Numbered from the stretch's first letter, positions 1-9,180 are shown. The stretch is 64,000 bases of DNA from Oscillospiraceae bacterium (GCA_021199355.1 JAJQIF010000009.1:124001-188000), one strand, 5' to 3'. Notes: generated by a model from the letters alone, not told the origin. Numbers and translations are program-made.

Positions 1-1357
1 TGCCGGAAACATAGCTCATCCCGACGGCATTCACACCCATCAGAACATCGAACTGCCGTTTTGCGTAGACTTCGAATTCATGAGTGCCGCACAGCGTATC
101 GCATACGGCGAAAATCATTCCGTGCTTCATAAGCCCCATGTTGCTACCCCAGCCGTAGTCCCGTTCGTCCATAGCCGCCATATAGCCGCTACGGTCGGCG
201 AGCCACCTGAGCCGTTGAGCCTGACTTATAAACATGGATTTGAACGCCTCGGCGAGTTTGTCGTTTTCGGAAGCTCTTCCGCTTGTGAGATAAGCTAACG
301 CCCCGAGCCCTCCGATAGAGCCGACTCCAAACTCGGTTCTTGGGAAGTCGTAGACAAGAAGCTCTTTCGCTTTTTCAAGATACTTTTCGTCTCCCGTCGC
401 CGCGAACATCTCGGAATAAGCCCAGAAGCGATTGTCCTTGTCGCCGCCTTCGCCATAGCCGCCCGTTCCGCAACCCTCGGGGTTCCGGAAACCTATAAAC
501 TGCGGATTCTCGTCGAGCCATTTTAGCGAAAGCTTCGCCGCATCAAGCAATTTTTCAGCATATTCAGCGTCAAATTCTTTATAAACCCGATAACCCAAGG
601 CACAGACCGCCGCCAGATCGGCAGTAGCCATCGACGATATCGGCAGGAGATAGAGCGCTCCCATGTCCTTTTCCGGCATCACAAACCGTGCATGCTGAGC
701 AGTCGAAACCTTGTGATAGACCGCACCATCCGCCTTCTGCATCTTCATCAGCCAGTCGAGCTCATACTTCACCTCCGACAGGAAATCCGGCATGCCGTTT
801 CCGCTCTCGGGAATATTCAGGTCAAGATTCTTAAGCGCATTCGGATAGAGGATATAGGCATACAGAAGCTGAGCCGTCGCGCACGCTCCCGGCGTGACAT
901 ATCGCCCGTAATCCCCGGCATCGTGCCATCCGCCCGAAACGTCTTTCTTAACGGTATGGTCAAACCATTCTGATGCCGGAGAAGTGTGGCAAGCGCCGTG
1001 CGTGAATTTTCCCGCATTTTCCGGCTTCAGTTCGCATCCGCATCTGAAATAGTAGTAAGCCCGAACCAAATCCCGAAGCGTCTTGTCAAGTGCATGTCTG
1101 CCGATTTTAAACAGTGGGGAAGTCGCATCTCCCGCAACAATCCTGTATTCGCCCTCAGTCTCGAATTCAGAGAAATCTGCTTTCCAGACCATATCTCCCG
1201 AGTTCTCATCAAACCCGAACCTTGTGCACTTGCCCTCGAAAGCGACATTGCCGTCGGCATCAATCACTTTGAAAGTCTCCGCCTGAAAGGGCAGAACAGC
1301 AATTTTCTCGGCTTTCGGGAGATACCCCGCCTGATTAACGTGTATCATATCAGCCAT
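1..1357 (-). CDS. Glycoside hydrolase family 9 enzyme, C-terminus beyond window
   Basis: This frame is open from an ATG at 1357 to the window edge (about 452 codons, no stop), so the ORF track omits it. The N-terminus (HVNQAGYLPK...) is the Ig-like CelD_N domain that precedes many GH9 catalytic domains. The catalytic domain shows GGWHDAGDYGRY near residue 142, the GH9 motif carrying the catalytic base aspartates, then YELDWLMKMQ typical of the (alpha/alpha)6 barrel. The general-acid Glu lies beyond the edge. There is no signal peptide, so a cytoplasmic role on imported beta-glucan oligosaccharides is more likely than secretion (inference). Its ATG overlaps the stop of the aldo-keto reductase gene by 8 bp, implying translational coupling. 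Confidence 0.9.
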   Translation of the reverse strand, partial: MADMIHVNQAGYLPKAEKIAVLPFQAETFKVIDADGNVAFEGKCTRFGFDENSGDMVWKADFSEFETEGEYRIVAGDATSPLFKIGRHALDKTLRDLVRAYYYFRCGCELKPENAGKFTHGACHTSPASEWFDHTVKKDVSGGWHDAGDYGRYVTPGACATAQLLYAYILYPNALKNLDLNIPESGNGMPDFLSEVKYELDWLMKMQKADGAVYHKVSTAQHARFVMPEKDMGALYLLPISSMATADLAAVCALGYRVYKEFDAEYAEKLLDAAKLSLKWLDENPQFIGFRNPEGCGTGGYGEGGDKDNRFWAYSEMFAATGDEKYLEKAKELLVYDFPRTEFGVGSIGGLGALAYLTSGRASENDKLAEAFKSMFISQAQRLRWLADRSGYMAAMDERDYGWGSNMGLMKHGMIFAVCDTLCGTHEFEVYAKRQFDVLMGVNAVGMSYVSG

Positions 1358-2345
1358 TAAGTGCTTCCTCGATAGCCCTGTTCTCGTCCTCACTGAAATC
1401 GAGCTTGTCTATTGCCGCAATGTCTTCCTCGACTTGTGAGAACCTGCTTGCGCCGATGATGACGGTTGCAACGGCGGGATTCTTCAGAACCCATGAAAGT
1501 GCCATCTGCGACATGCTCTGTCCACGGTTTTCAGCAATTTCCGAAAGCTTGTTAAGCTTCACTATGGTTTTCTCATCAAGCTGTCTGCCGAGGTATGAAT
1601 CTCCCTTGCCGATTCTCGAATCAGCGGGGATATTTTTGTTGTACTTACCGCTCAGGAGTCCCTGCGAGAGGGGAGAATATACCGCAAGCCCGACGCCGTT
1701 TTCGATAGCCCACTTGTCGAGCCTGTCGTCTTCAATCCAGCGGTTAATCATCGAGTAGGAAATCTGGTTGACGATAAACGGTGTGCCGAGCTCTCTTAAT
1801 GCGGCTGTAATCTCTTCCGCCTGAGACCTTGAATAATTTGAGATGCCGGCATAGAGTGCCTTGCCATGCCTTACAGCCGTGTCGAGCGCCATCGCGGTCT
1901 CATAAACAGGCGTCTCCGGGTCGGGAACGTGGTGATAGTAGATGTCGACATATTCGAGCCCCATTCTCTTGAGGCTCTGGTCGAGCGAAGCCAGAAGATA
2001 TTTGCGGGAGCCGTTTCTGTCGCCGTAGGGTCCCGCCCACATCTCAAAGCCTGCCTTCGTTGCAACAACGATTTCGTCACGATGGGGCTTGAGATTGTTT
2101 GCATAAATCTTACCGAAGTTCTCCTCGGCTCTTCCGTTGTGAGGGTTTCCATAGTTATTCGCAAGGTCAAAATATGTAATTCCAAGGTCAAAAGCCCCGA
2201 GAGTAATCTCCTCCATCACGGAATAGGGGTTCTCGCCGCCGAAATTCCTCCAGAATCCAAGTGAAATCGCCGGAAGCTTCAAGCCGCTTTTACCGCACCT
2301 GCGGTAGGGCATATCGTCATATCTGTGTTCGTTTGGTGTGTACAT
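1350..2345 (-). CDS. gpr: Aldo-keto reductase, YghZ/Gpr (L-glyceraldehyde 3-phosphate reductase) type
   Basis: A 331-residue aldo-keto reductase closely resembling E. coli YghZ in length and in stretches such as YRRCGKSGL, FDLANNYG, KYLLASLDQSLKRMGLEYVDI and MALSWVLK. Expected catalytic residues are visible: Asp60, Tyr65, Lys97 and His139. The family reduces small aldehydes with NADPH; YghZ acts on L-glyceraldehyde 3-phosphate and methylglyoxal. An AAAGGAG site sits 7-8 bases before the ATG. It is the first gene of a two-gene unit with the GH9 enzyme, so its physiological substrate here could instead be a sugar derived from that pathway. Confidence 0.88.
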   Translation of the reverse strand: MYTPNEHRYDDMPYRRCGKSGLKLPAISLGFWRNFGGENPYSVMEEITLGAFDLGITYFDLANNYGNPHNGRAEENFGKIYANNLKPHRDEIVVATKAGFEMWAGPYGDRNGSRKYLLASLDQSLKRMGLEYVDIYYHHVPDPETPVYETAMALDTAVRHGKALYAGISNYSRSQAEEITAALRELGTPFIVNQISYSMINRWIEDDRLDKWAIENGVGLAVYSPLSQGLLSGKYNKNIPADSRIGKGDSYLGRQLDEKTIVKLNKLSEIAENRGQSMSQMALSWVLKNPAVATVIIGASRFSQVEEDIAAIDKLDFSEDENRAIEEALNG

Positions 2346-2520
2346 GTCTTGCTCCTTTCAATGCTCTTTTAAAAGTATAATAGCGTAACCAAAGATAAAT
2401 GTCAATGAGCATTTTTTGCAGGACTTGTTTGAATTTTCTCGGAAACGCATAAAAAAATAATGCCTGTTTCGAGCTTCACCGAAGTATCTAAAAAATCTTA
2501 CATAAAAATTTTTCTAAAAT

Positions 2521-2552
2521 ACCTTGACAGACAAGGTAACATGTGATATAAT
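2521..2552 (+). promoter_or_regulatory. Consensus promoter with PadR-type operator dyad
   Basis: TTGACA (2524-2529), 17 bp, TATAAT (2547-2552): a perfect vegetative promoter. The -35 box is embedded in a perfect inverted repeat, TACCTTG-N5-CAAGGTA (2520-2538). The ORF track starts translation inside this promoter, so that start is wrong. A dyad over the -35 directly before a padR gene suggests autorepression (inference). Confidence 0.85.
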
Positions 2553-2583
2553 GCAAACAGAAAGAGTAAAGGAGGCGGATAAA

Positions 2584-2949
2584 TTGTCGGTAGCATCTGA
2601 ACTTATAAGAGGACGGGTTGATGCCGTAATCCTTGCGAACCTCATGCAGGGCGACAGCTACGGTTACGAAATCAACAAGAGTATACTAAGAAAATCGTCC
2701 GGGATGTACGAGCTGAACGAAGCCACGCTCTACACCGCTTTCAAAAAGCTCCTCGACAGCGGCTATATCACCTCGTACTGGGGCGACAGCGAAACGGGAG
2801 CCAGAAGAAAATACTACCACATAACCCCGCTCGGCAGGGAAGCTTACTTCAGGATGACCGACGAGTGGGTCGAAGCCAAAAACATCATGGATAAAATCTT
2901 GTCCGTCAGCGGAGAGGGTTTCGAAAAAGACGAGGAGGCACAGCTATGA
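2584..2949 (+). CDS. PadR-family transcriptional regulator
   Basis: A 121-residue PadR-like winged-helix repressor. The core ILANLMQGDSYGYEINK...LNEATLYTAFKKLLDSGYITSYW...RRKYYHITPLGREAY is diagnostic: recognition helix ATLYTAFKKL and wing GARRKYYHIT. I place the start at TTG 2584 because GGAGG (2571-2575) lies 8 bases upstream and the track start overlaps the promoter. The stop overlaps the next ATG (ATGA), so regulator and membrane protein are translationally coupled. PadR genes commonly pair with HAAS-domain membrane proteins and DUF4097 proteins in Firmicutes; together they are thought to respond to envelope or drug stress, but the inducer is unknown. Confidence 0.9.
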   Translation: MSVASELIRGRVDAVILANLMQGDSYGYEINKSILRKSSGMYELNEATLYTAFKKLLDSGYITSYWGDSETGARRKYYHITPLGREAYFRMTDEWVEAKNIMDKILSVSGEGFEKDEEAQL

Positions 2950-3917
2950 GAGATAAAATTGAAGCATATATAGAAGAGCTCTTTTGGAAAGCTCCAAACA
3001 CTCCGCAGACCCGGGACCTGAAGGAAAAAATCCTCGGCAATACGCTCGAAAAATACGAAGATTTGCTTGCCGGCGGCATGGATGAAGATTCGGCTTACCG
3101 CTCCGCAATATCCGGCATCGGCGACGTCGACGAGCTTATAAAAGAGTATTCGGGCGACAGCGGAGAATTGATAAAAGTTGAATCGGCGGTTTCGAAGCCC
3201 GACCCGATAGTATCGAGCTATTCCGAGAAAAAGTCAATCCCGGACGAGGTTTCGGAAAAGTATTCAAAGCTTCGTTGGACATATGTGATAGCGGGCATCG
3301 TCCTCTACTTTGTAGGCATAATCTTCCCGGCGGAGTTCGAAGAGCTCGAAATCGGCAAGATAGAGATTGAATCCTTCGGAGTATCAGTCTTTCTCATCTT
3401 AGCCGCAATAGCAACCGGTCTCATAATCTACAGCACCTGCTTCAAAAAGCTTGCCGAGTTCTACGGTAATCCCGAGAAAGAGGAGAGTACCAGGCAAAGG
3501 GCAAAATTTCTGGCAGTCGGCGTTGGTCTTGTGATATCCTGCCTCGTTCCCGTGGCAATCTGCAGTGATTTGCAAGACGAGCTCAGAATCGACTGGCTTT
3601 TAAGCCTCGGGGTTATCATGATGCTTGCGATGCTTGTAGCGGCAGTCGGGGCATTCATCTGCCGGGCTTACGTCGGAAAGCCGATTGAAATCGAAACCTA
3701 TCAGAAGGAAAAAGCCGAATCGGAAAAAGCCAATAATCCCGCAACTTCGGCTGAAAAGCTCGTGAAAATAATAATGTGGTGCCTCATCCTTGCGATATAC
3801 ATCGTGATAAGTATAATCACCGGCGCATGGACTGTCACATGGGTAATATTCCTGATAGGCGCGGCATTAACCTACGTCCTGGACGCAATATTCGAGATCT
3901 ATAACTCAAAGAAATGA
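2946..3917 (+). CDS. HAAS-domain (DUF1700-like) multi-pass membrane protein
   Basis: A 323-residue protein with a soluble N-terminus (about 1-75: MRDKIEAYIEELFW...YEDLLAGGMDEDSAYRSAISGIGDVDELIKEY) matching the HAAS / permease-prefix fold that follows PadR genes. After it come about six hydrophobic segments (near 112-130, 144-164, 187-206, 215-240, 275-292, 295-312). The HAAS domain is thought to be the partner through which these membrane proteins act with the PadR regulator. It overlaps padR by 4 bp and is followed by the DUF4097 gene after 13 bp. Its biochemical activity is unknown. Confidence 0.75.
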   Translation: MRDKIEAYIEELFWKAPNTPQTRDLKEKILGNTLEKYEDLLAGGMDEDSAYRSAISGIGDVDELIKEYSGDSGELIKVESAVSKPDPIVSSYSEKKSIPDEVSEKYSKLRWTYVIAGIVLYFVGIIFPAEFEELEIGKIEIESFGVSVFLILAAIATGLIIYSTCFKKLAEFYGNPEKEESTRQRAKFLAVGVGLVISCLVPVAICSDLQDELRIDWLLSLGVIMMLAMLVAAVGAFICRAYVGKPIEIETYQKEKAESEKANNPATSAEKLVKIIMWCLILAIYIVISIITGAWTVTWVIFLIGAALTYVLDAIFEIYNSKK

Positions 3918-3930
3918 AAGGAGCACTAAC

Positions 3931-5004
3931 ATGACTAACAAAACCAACTCTATCATCAAAATAATCGCCGGAGCTGTAGCCGCAGTACTTCTTTTGGGAA
4001 TACTCGTAGTTCTCATCCAGATTAACGCGAGCCTCAAGGCTCAGGACGACACCTCCGTGGCTACCAGAGCTACCGATGATGACGTCGACATCGTAGTCGC
4101 TTACGATGACGAATCCGCTAATGGCGATGTTGATGAACCCGCAGTAACCACAGCGGCAGACTTAGGGACTCCCGAAGTCACCACTACGACGGCGGCGACC
4201 ACCGCAGAGCCTGAAACCACCACCGAAGCCACAACATCAGCGGCGGCAACCACTACAACAGCCCAGACCACCACAGCCGCAACCACAACCACAGCACCCA
4301 CTACATCAAACGCAACCTCATCTTCAAACAGCAATTATTCTTCCGCAACAGGCGACTTCACGATGGACACCTCCGGCATCACCGACATCGAAATCGACTG
4401 GCACTCGGGAAGCGTAACGGTTATCCCATATAGTGGCACCACCATTCAGGTCAGCGAGACAAGCTCGTCCACGATAAGCTCTTCGAATGTCCTCTACTAC
4501 ACCGTAAACAAGTACGGCGAGCTCAAGATTAACTTCATCAAAGCTAATAACTTTTCTTCGGCTGGTATCTCGAAAGACCTGACCGTCTATATTCCGACTT
4601 CGATGAGCCTTGACGAGCTTTCTATCGAAGCGACCTCGGCGAACATAGTAATCTCCGACGCACAGGGAACTCTTTCGGTCAGAGATTTAAGTGTCGAGAC
4701 CACCTCCGGCAATTCCACCATCAAGGGCATCACCGCCACCGAAATGAGCGCAGATGCCACCTCCGGTGCAATCTCTATCAGCTCATGCACTATTTCTCAG
4801 GAGCTCGATATCGAAATCACTTCCGGCAGTGCAACAATAGCCCTTCCGTCCGGCACCGGCTATACTCTTGAGTACGAAACCACCTCCGGCACAGTCACCG
4901 CAAGCGGTAGCTCTCTCAAGGGCGAAGGCAGAACCACAGTCGGCACCGGTAACCTGAAAATTGACGTCGAAACCACCTCCGGCAACGTCACCATCACAAA
5001 CTGA
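3931..5004 (+). CDS. Membrane-anchored DUF4097 beta-helix protein
   Basis: A 357-residue protein: one N-terminal transmembrane segment (about 10-33), a long Thr/Ala/Glu linker (about 60-135, TTTAATTAEPETTTEATT), then a DUF4097 'putative adhesin' region. The latter has recurring TSG units (TTSGNSTI, ATSGAISI, ITSGSATI, TTSGTVTA, TTSGNVTI) that would stack as a right-handed beta-helix outside the membrane. AAAGGAG lies 8 bases before the ATG. Third gene of the PadR operon. The family name does not prove adhesion; an envelope-stress sensor or scaffold role is equally possible. Confidence 0.8.
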   Translation: MTNKTNSIIKIIAGAVAAVLLLGILVVLIQINASLKAQDDTSVATRATDDDVDIVVAYDDESANGDVDEPAVTTAADLGTPEVTTTTAATTAEPETTTEATTSAAATTTTAQTTTAATTTTAPTTSNATSSSNSNYSSATGDFTMDTSGITDIEIDWHSGSVTVIPYSGTTIQVSETSSSTISSSNVLYYTVNKYGELKINFIKANNFSSAGISKDLTVYIPTSMSLDELSIEATSANIVISDAQGTLSVRDLSVETTSGNSTIKGITATEMSADATSGAISISSCTISQELDIEITSGSATIALPSGTGYTLEYETTSGTVTASGSSLKGEGRTTVGTGNLKIDVETTSGNVTITN

Positions 5005-5020
5005 TTGGAAAAGTTTATGT

Positions 5021-5052
5021 AAGTCCCTTCGGAATCCCGAGGGGACTTTATT
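5021..5052 (+). terminator. Intrinsic terminator after the PadR operon
   Basis: AAGTCCC...GGGACTT stem, extended inside by TCGG/CCGA, followed by TATTTT. It closes the PadR-HAAS-DUF4097 transcript before the efflux-adaptor gene. Confidence 0.75.
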
Positions 5053-5173
5053 TTGCCCGAAAATTTCTGATACCCGAAACTTTGCTATTGTAATTTCCCG
5101 AAAAATCTGCTATCATAATATAAGTGAAATTGTGCCGTCAGCCTTTTGCATTTTTTCGGAAGGAACCTTAGCT

Positions 5174-6178
5174 ATGAAAAAAAGAATTTTTGCCGTTCTG
5201 ACATCCGCCGTACTCATGTGCTCTCTTCTCTGCGCCTGCGGAGACGAAGCAACCGTCGATGATGAAATCTATATCCCCATCAATACCGGCTCTGTCAACT
5301 ATAATACCGCCGATGCCTATGTCGGAACGATTTTAGAGATCGTTACTCTCGACGGCACCGTCGACACTCCATACTATACCAATCTTTCCTTCTCGCTTGT
5401 CGGCGGAACCATTACCGAATTCAACGTCCACGAAGACCAGACGGTCAGCGAGGGCGACGTTCTTGTCCGCCTGAGCTCTGATGAGCTTGACGACGAAATC
5501 GAGGTTCAGAAAGTAGTTCTCGATTCTGCACAATCCACCTATGACGCTCTTGTAGCCGCCGGCGATGAGGACGAAGCCGCACTTGCGGCGATTGACCTCG
5601 CTATCGAGCAGGCTAATTACGACAACCTCGTCAAGCGCCTCGATTATCTCACGATAACCGCCCCCTGCGACGGCAAGATAACCTCCGTCGGCAACTACTG
5701 GGTCGGCGCAACCGTCTCAGCGAACTCTACAGTCTGCACTATTGTGGATTCTTCAAAAGTATATCTCACCGTAACCGATTCAAGAAACGAGCTTTCAAAC
5801 GTCAGCTTCGGCACCAAGGTTGACATAGCGCAGGGAACCCTCGTGGTAACCACAGGCAAGGTCATAGACACCATAACGACAACCTCATACGACCGTTTCA
5901 GCGGCGAATCAAACACCATCACAAGCTATGTTATACAGCCCGACGAGGATGTTGACTTCGAGGACTTCGGAACCATTCAGGTCACTTTCACGACCCTACG
6001 AAGAGACGACGCCGTAATCGTCCCGACCGATGCGGTCTTTGAAACCTCAGACGGCTATGCCGTGAATGTCCTGATATCCGGTACCAAGGTCCAGATGGAA
6101 GTCACCGTCGGCATCATTTCCGGCGACAAGACCGAGATTCTTTCGGGACTCGACGGCACCGAGACTATAATTCTTTAA
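5174..6178 (+). CDS. HlyD/RND-type efflux adaptor lipoprotein
   Basis: A 334-residue protein starting MKKRIFAVLTSAVLMCSLLCACGDE, a lipoprotein signal with lipobox LCAC. The ORF-track start (4961) lies inside the previous gene; the ATG at 5174 follows a GGAAGG site. Membrane-fusion features: a split lipoyl/barrel domain (VGGTITEFNVHEDQTVSEGDVLVRLSSDEL ... ITAPCDGKITSV) around a short helical hairpin (about residues 105-155), then a beta-barrel and a C-terminal segment. Such adaptors normally work with a MacB-type ABC exporter, but none is adjacent. tdk follows after 14 bp on the same strand. Substrate unknown. Confidence 0.78.
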   Translation: MKKRIFAVLTSAVLMCSLLCACGDEATVDDEIYIPINTGSVNYNTADAYVGTILEIVTLDGTVDTPYYTNLSFSLVGGTITEFNVHEDQTVSEGDVLVRLSSDELDDEIEVQKVVLDSAQSTYDALVAAGDEDEAALAAIDLAIEQANYDNLVKRLDYLTITAPCDGKITSVGNYWVGATVSANSTVCTIVDSSKVYLTVTDSRNELSNVSFGTKVDIAQGTLVVTTGKVIDTITTTSYDRFSGESNTITSYVIQPDEDVDFEDFGTIQVTFTTLRRDDAVIVPTDAVFETSDGYAVNVLISGTKVQMEVTVGIISGDKTEILSGLDGTETIIL

Positions 6179-6192
6179 AACAGGGGAGAAGT

Positions 6193-6756
6193 ATGGCAAA
6201 GCTTTATTTCCGCTACGGCGCGATGGGCAGTTCAAAAACCGCCAACGCCCTTATGGTAGCGTATAACTATTATGAAAGGGGAAAGCGCGCCCTTCTCGTC
6301 AAGCCTAAGCTTGACAATCGCGACGGCGAGGGCGTGATGGCTTCCCGGATCGGTCTCAACCAGAAGTGCGATTTCGTCGAAAATCTCGAGGCTATGCCAG
6401 AGGATGAAATCAAGTCTTACGACTGCGTCATTGTCGACGAAGCCCAATTTTGCACAAAAGAGCAGGTCGAGCTCTTCGTTCATATCGTCGATGATCTGGA
6501 AGTGCCCGTAATCTGCTATGGACTCCGGACCGACTTCCAGAGAAATCTCTTCCCAGGGAGCATGTGGCTTCTTGCGTGGGCTGATGTCATCGAGGAGATA
6601 AAGACCGTCTGCTGGTGCGGAAAAGCCGCCACCTGTAACGCTAGGTTCAACGAGCACGGTATGGTCACAGAAGGAGATCAGGTAGTTCTTGGCGCAAATG
6701 ATAATTATATCGCTCTGTGCAGAAAGCACCACAGGGAGAAGAAGCTTAAACCATAA
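6193..6756 (+). CDS. tdk: Thymidine kinase (type II)
   Basis: A 187-residue enzyme that phosphorylates thymidine with ATP in the pyrimidine salvage pathway. Visible motifs: P-loop YGAMGSSKTANAL near residue 8, DEAQF Walker B with the catalytic Glu near residue 82, the lasso/substrate segment, and zinc-binding cysteines (CWCGKAATC) with a C-terminal CRKHH. Length fits the TdK/TK1 family. GGGGAG precedes the ATG by 6 bases. It probably shares a transcript with the adaptor gene upstream. Confidence 0.95.
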   Translation: MAKLYFRYGAMGSSKTANALMVAYNYYERGKRALLVKPKLDNRDGEGVMASRIGLNQKCDFVENLEAMPEDEIKSYDCVIVDEAQFCTKEQVELFVHIVDDLEVPVICYGLRTDFQRNLFPGSMWLLAWADVIEEIKTVCWCGKAATCNARFNEHGMVTEGDQVVLGANDNYIALCRKHHREKKLKP

Positions 6757-6760
6757 TCAT

Positions 6761-6790
6761 GTAGGGGCGGATATTATCCGCCCGTTTTTG
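6761..6790 (+). repeat. Dispersed palindromic repeat (GGGCGGATAT type), copy 1
   Basis: GTAGGGGCGGATATTATCCGCCCG, with arms GGGCGGAT/ATCCGCCC, followed by TTTTTG. The same unit recurs at 9181, at 9225 (inverted) and at 62306, always between genes. Here it probably also acts as the tdk terminator. Confidence 0.85.
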
Positions 6791-6828
6791 TAATCGAAAT
6801 CAAAATATCATAAACCGGAGGAATCAAC

Positions 6829-9180
6829 ATGCCCTACTCTATCAGCATTTCCGATTATCCCGCACAGCTTCGCGTTCACCAAAAAAATCTCTTTTCGATT
6901 GAAATCCCCGACGGCAGAACTCACCCCGACTCGGGCGCAATACTTCCTCTCCCCGAAATAGAAGGGGATTTTTCCGAAATCGGCAAGCTCATATCCGAAA
7001 TGTTTGAATACACGAAGCACGACAGCGGCTTTGAGCTTAAGCTCAGGCTTTCGGACGGCGAGCATATTTACGGCTTGGGCGAGGACAACGATGTGGAGTT
7101 TGGCTCCCTCGACCGCAGAGGAACAATCCGAGACATGGTCACGGGTCAGAGGATAAGCAACAATTCTGTCACCGCCGAATATCCGATTCCCTTTATCCTT
7201 AGCAGCCGTGGCTATGGAATCTATCTCGACAACACATCAAATCTCGCCGTCGACATCGGATGCACGGTTCCCGACAAGCTGATTATCACAGCTCCCGACG
7301 GAGCCTGCAGGATTTATCTGATTCTCGGCAAGAATATCCCCGAGGTGGTCACTAAGTTCTCCGAAATCACCGGTCGCGCCAAGCTCCCGCCGCTGTGGGT
7401 TCTCGGCTACATGCAGAGCAAGTGCTCCTTCTGGAACTGGGAAGAGGTTGACGACGTCATCGCCACCTATAAGCACTTCGGAATCCCGCTTGATTCAATC
7501 GTCTTCGACTTCGACTGGGCACAGTATTTCAATAACTACAAGTGGGCGGACAGATGGGAAGGCAAGAGCCCCGAGAAGATAAGGGGATATCTTGAGAATG
7601 ACGGAATCCATTTCATGGCTTCGAACTCGGGACCGATGCTCAAGAGCGACAGCGATACTTTTGAGAGCGCAAAAGAAGTTGGGATTCTGGCATACGATAC
7701 CGACGGCAAACCCGTAATCTGCGGGCACTACAGCGGTCAGCTTATGGACTTCACCAATCCCGATATCGAAGAGTGGCTTTCTCCTCAGATTAAGCGCATC
7801 ATGGATGACGGCGTTGAGGGTTGGTGGCTCGATCTGACCGAGCCGGAAGGCGATGCAGAAAACACCGCCTATCACGCCGGCAGTCGCTCGGAAATCCATA
7901 ATATATTCAGTAACAACGTCACCAAGACCTACCACAGTATTGCAAAATCCCATTCGCCGAACAAGCGCAGTTTCGTCCTGACAAGAACCGGCACGGCGGG
8001 CATCCAACGCGAGCCCACAGCTCTCTGGACGGGCGATATATATTCGGAATACGGCACTCTTCGGGCGCACATTCCCAAAGCTCTCAACACCCAAATGAGC
8101 GGCATATCCATGTGGACATGCGACACCGGCGGCTTCATCTCGCCGACGAATAACGACGACTGCCCGTATAACCTTTATCATAACGACCGTACCGAGCATG
8201 CCGAGCTCTATGAAAGATGGATGCAGTTCGGTTGCTTTACGCCGATTTTCCGCTCTCACCACGCCGGCGGCGAAGCAGTGCCGTTCAGATACAACAAGCT
8301 CACCTTTGACGGCATGAGCCACTATATCAAGCTCCGCTACCGCCTGATTCCCTATATCTACTCGCTGTATTATGAGAACTACCTGACCGGCACGCCGATT
8401 ATGCGCCCGCTTTTCTGGCACTATCCGGGCGACGAGAAAGCCTATACAATCACCGATGAGTATCTCTTTGGCGAGAACCTGCTGATAGCTCCGGTTATCG
8501 AATCTAAGAAGAACACCCGCACCGTTTATCTTCCCGAGGGCAGGTGGTACGATTTCGATTACGATTACGTCTACGAGGGCGGCAGGGAATACAAGGTTTA
8601 TGCTCCGCAGAACCGCATTCCTGTTTTCGTGAAAGCGGGTGCAGTCATCCCGATGACCGACGACATCATGAACACCCGAGAGCTTGATTTCGGCAGGCTT
8701 GAAGCCGAGGTTTATCCCTCCGGCGGGTCGACGGCAAAAATCTATGCCGACGATGGTATTACCGACAACTACATTTCCGGCGAATACACCGTCACCGAAA
8801 TCACATGCGAGGAGGCAGTTGACAGCCTCAGAATCAGCCTTAGCCCGGATAACGACAAGTTCCCGCTTCGCGAGTTCATCGCCCATATCCACATGTCGAA
8901 AACTCCCGCAGATATCCGCCTCAACGGCGAAGGTGTAAATTGGGTGAACCGCTACACCTCGGTTACTCTCAGCGAGAACAGCACCGCCTATTTCGATGAG
9001 TTCAACCGGATTTTGCATGTGAAGATGTATCTCGGACCGGGTGAAAACCATCTCGATATCAAGCTTGATGAAACCCGAACCTACTCGGATTTCGAGCCTT
9101 ATTCAGATGACAAGAGCTTTGACCACCTCCCACACACCTACGGCTCGTATGTCGTCGCACCGTCAGAAGGACCAGTATGA
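6829..9180 (+). CDS. Glycoside hydrolase family 31 (alpha-glucosidase/alpha-xylosidase-like)
   Basis: A 783-residue GH31 enzyme that hydrolyses alpha-linked glycosides with retention. The N-terminal beta-sandwich is followed by the (beta/alpha)8 barrel: PPLWVLGYMQSKCSFWNWEEVDDV, catalytic nucleophile Asp335 in GWWLDLTEPEGD, acid/base Asp403 in ALWTGDIYSEY, and FTPIFRSHHAGGEAVPFRY near the +1 site. GGAGGA lies 7 bases before the ATG. There is no signal peptide, so it acts inside the cell on imported oligosaccharides (inference). It is flanked by palindromic repeats and stands alone. Alpha-xylosidase versus alpha-glucosidase specificity cannot be settled from the sequence. Confidence 0.92.
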   Translation: MPYSISISDYPAQLRVHQKNLFSIEIPDGRTHPDSGAILPLPEIEGDFSEIGKLISEMFEYTKHDSGFELKLRLSDGEHIYGLGEDNDVEFGSLDRRGTIRDMVTGQRISNNSVTAEYPIPFILSSRGYGIYLDNTSNLAVDIGCTVPDKLIITAPDGACRIYLILGKNIPEVVTKFSEITGRAKLPPLWVLGYMQSKCSFWNWEEVDDVIATYKHFGIPLDSIVFDFDWAQYFNNYKWADRWEGKSPEKIRGYLENDGIHFMASNSGPMLKSDSDTFESAKEVGILAYDTDGKPVICGHYSGQLMDFTNPDIEEWLSPQIKRIMDDGVEGWWLDLTEPEGDAENTAYHAGSRSEIHNIFSNNVTKTYHSIAKSHSPNKRSFVLTRTGTAGIQREPTALWTGDIYSEYGTLRAHIPKALNTQMSGISMWTCDTGGFISPTNNDDCPYNLYHNDRTEHAELYERWMQFGCFTPIFRSHHAGGEAVPFRYNKLTFDGMSHYIKLRYRLIPYIYSLYYENYLTGTPIMRPLFWHYPGDEKAYTITDEYLFGENLLIAPVIESKKNTRTVYLPEGRWYDFDYDYVYEGGREYKVYAPQNRIPVFVKAGAVIPMTDDIMNTRELDFGRLEAEVYPSGGSTAKIYADDGITDNYISGEYTVTEITCEEAVDSLRISLSPDNDKFPLREFIAHIHMSKTPADIRLNGEGVNWVNRYTSVTLSENSTAYFDEFNRILHVKMYLGPGENHLDIKLDETRTYSDFEPYSDDKSFDHLPHTYGSYVVAPSEGPV

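Noticed and set aside
4101-4334. 77-aa valine/alanine-rich minus ORF
   Set aside because: It is the antisense of the Thr-rich linker of the DUF4097 protein, a low-complexity artefact.
7495-9051. 518-aa minus-strand ORF antisense to the GH31 gene
   Set aside because: It mirrors a strongly supported GH31 gene codon for codon, has no ribosome binding site and no recognisable protein features; it is a shadow caused by codon bias.
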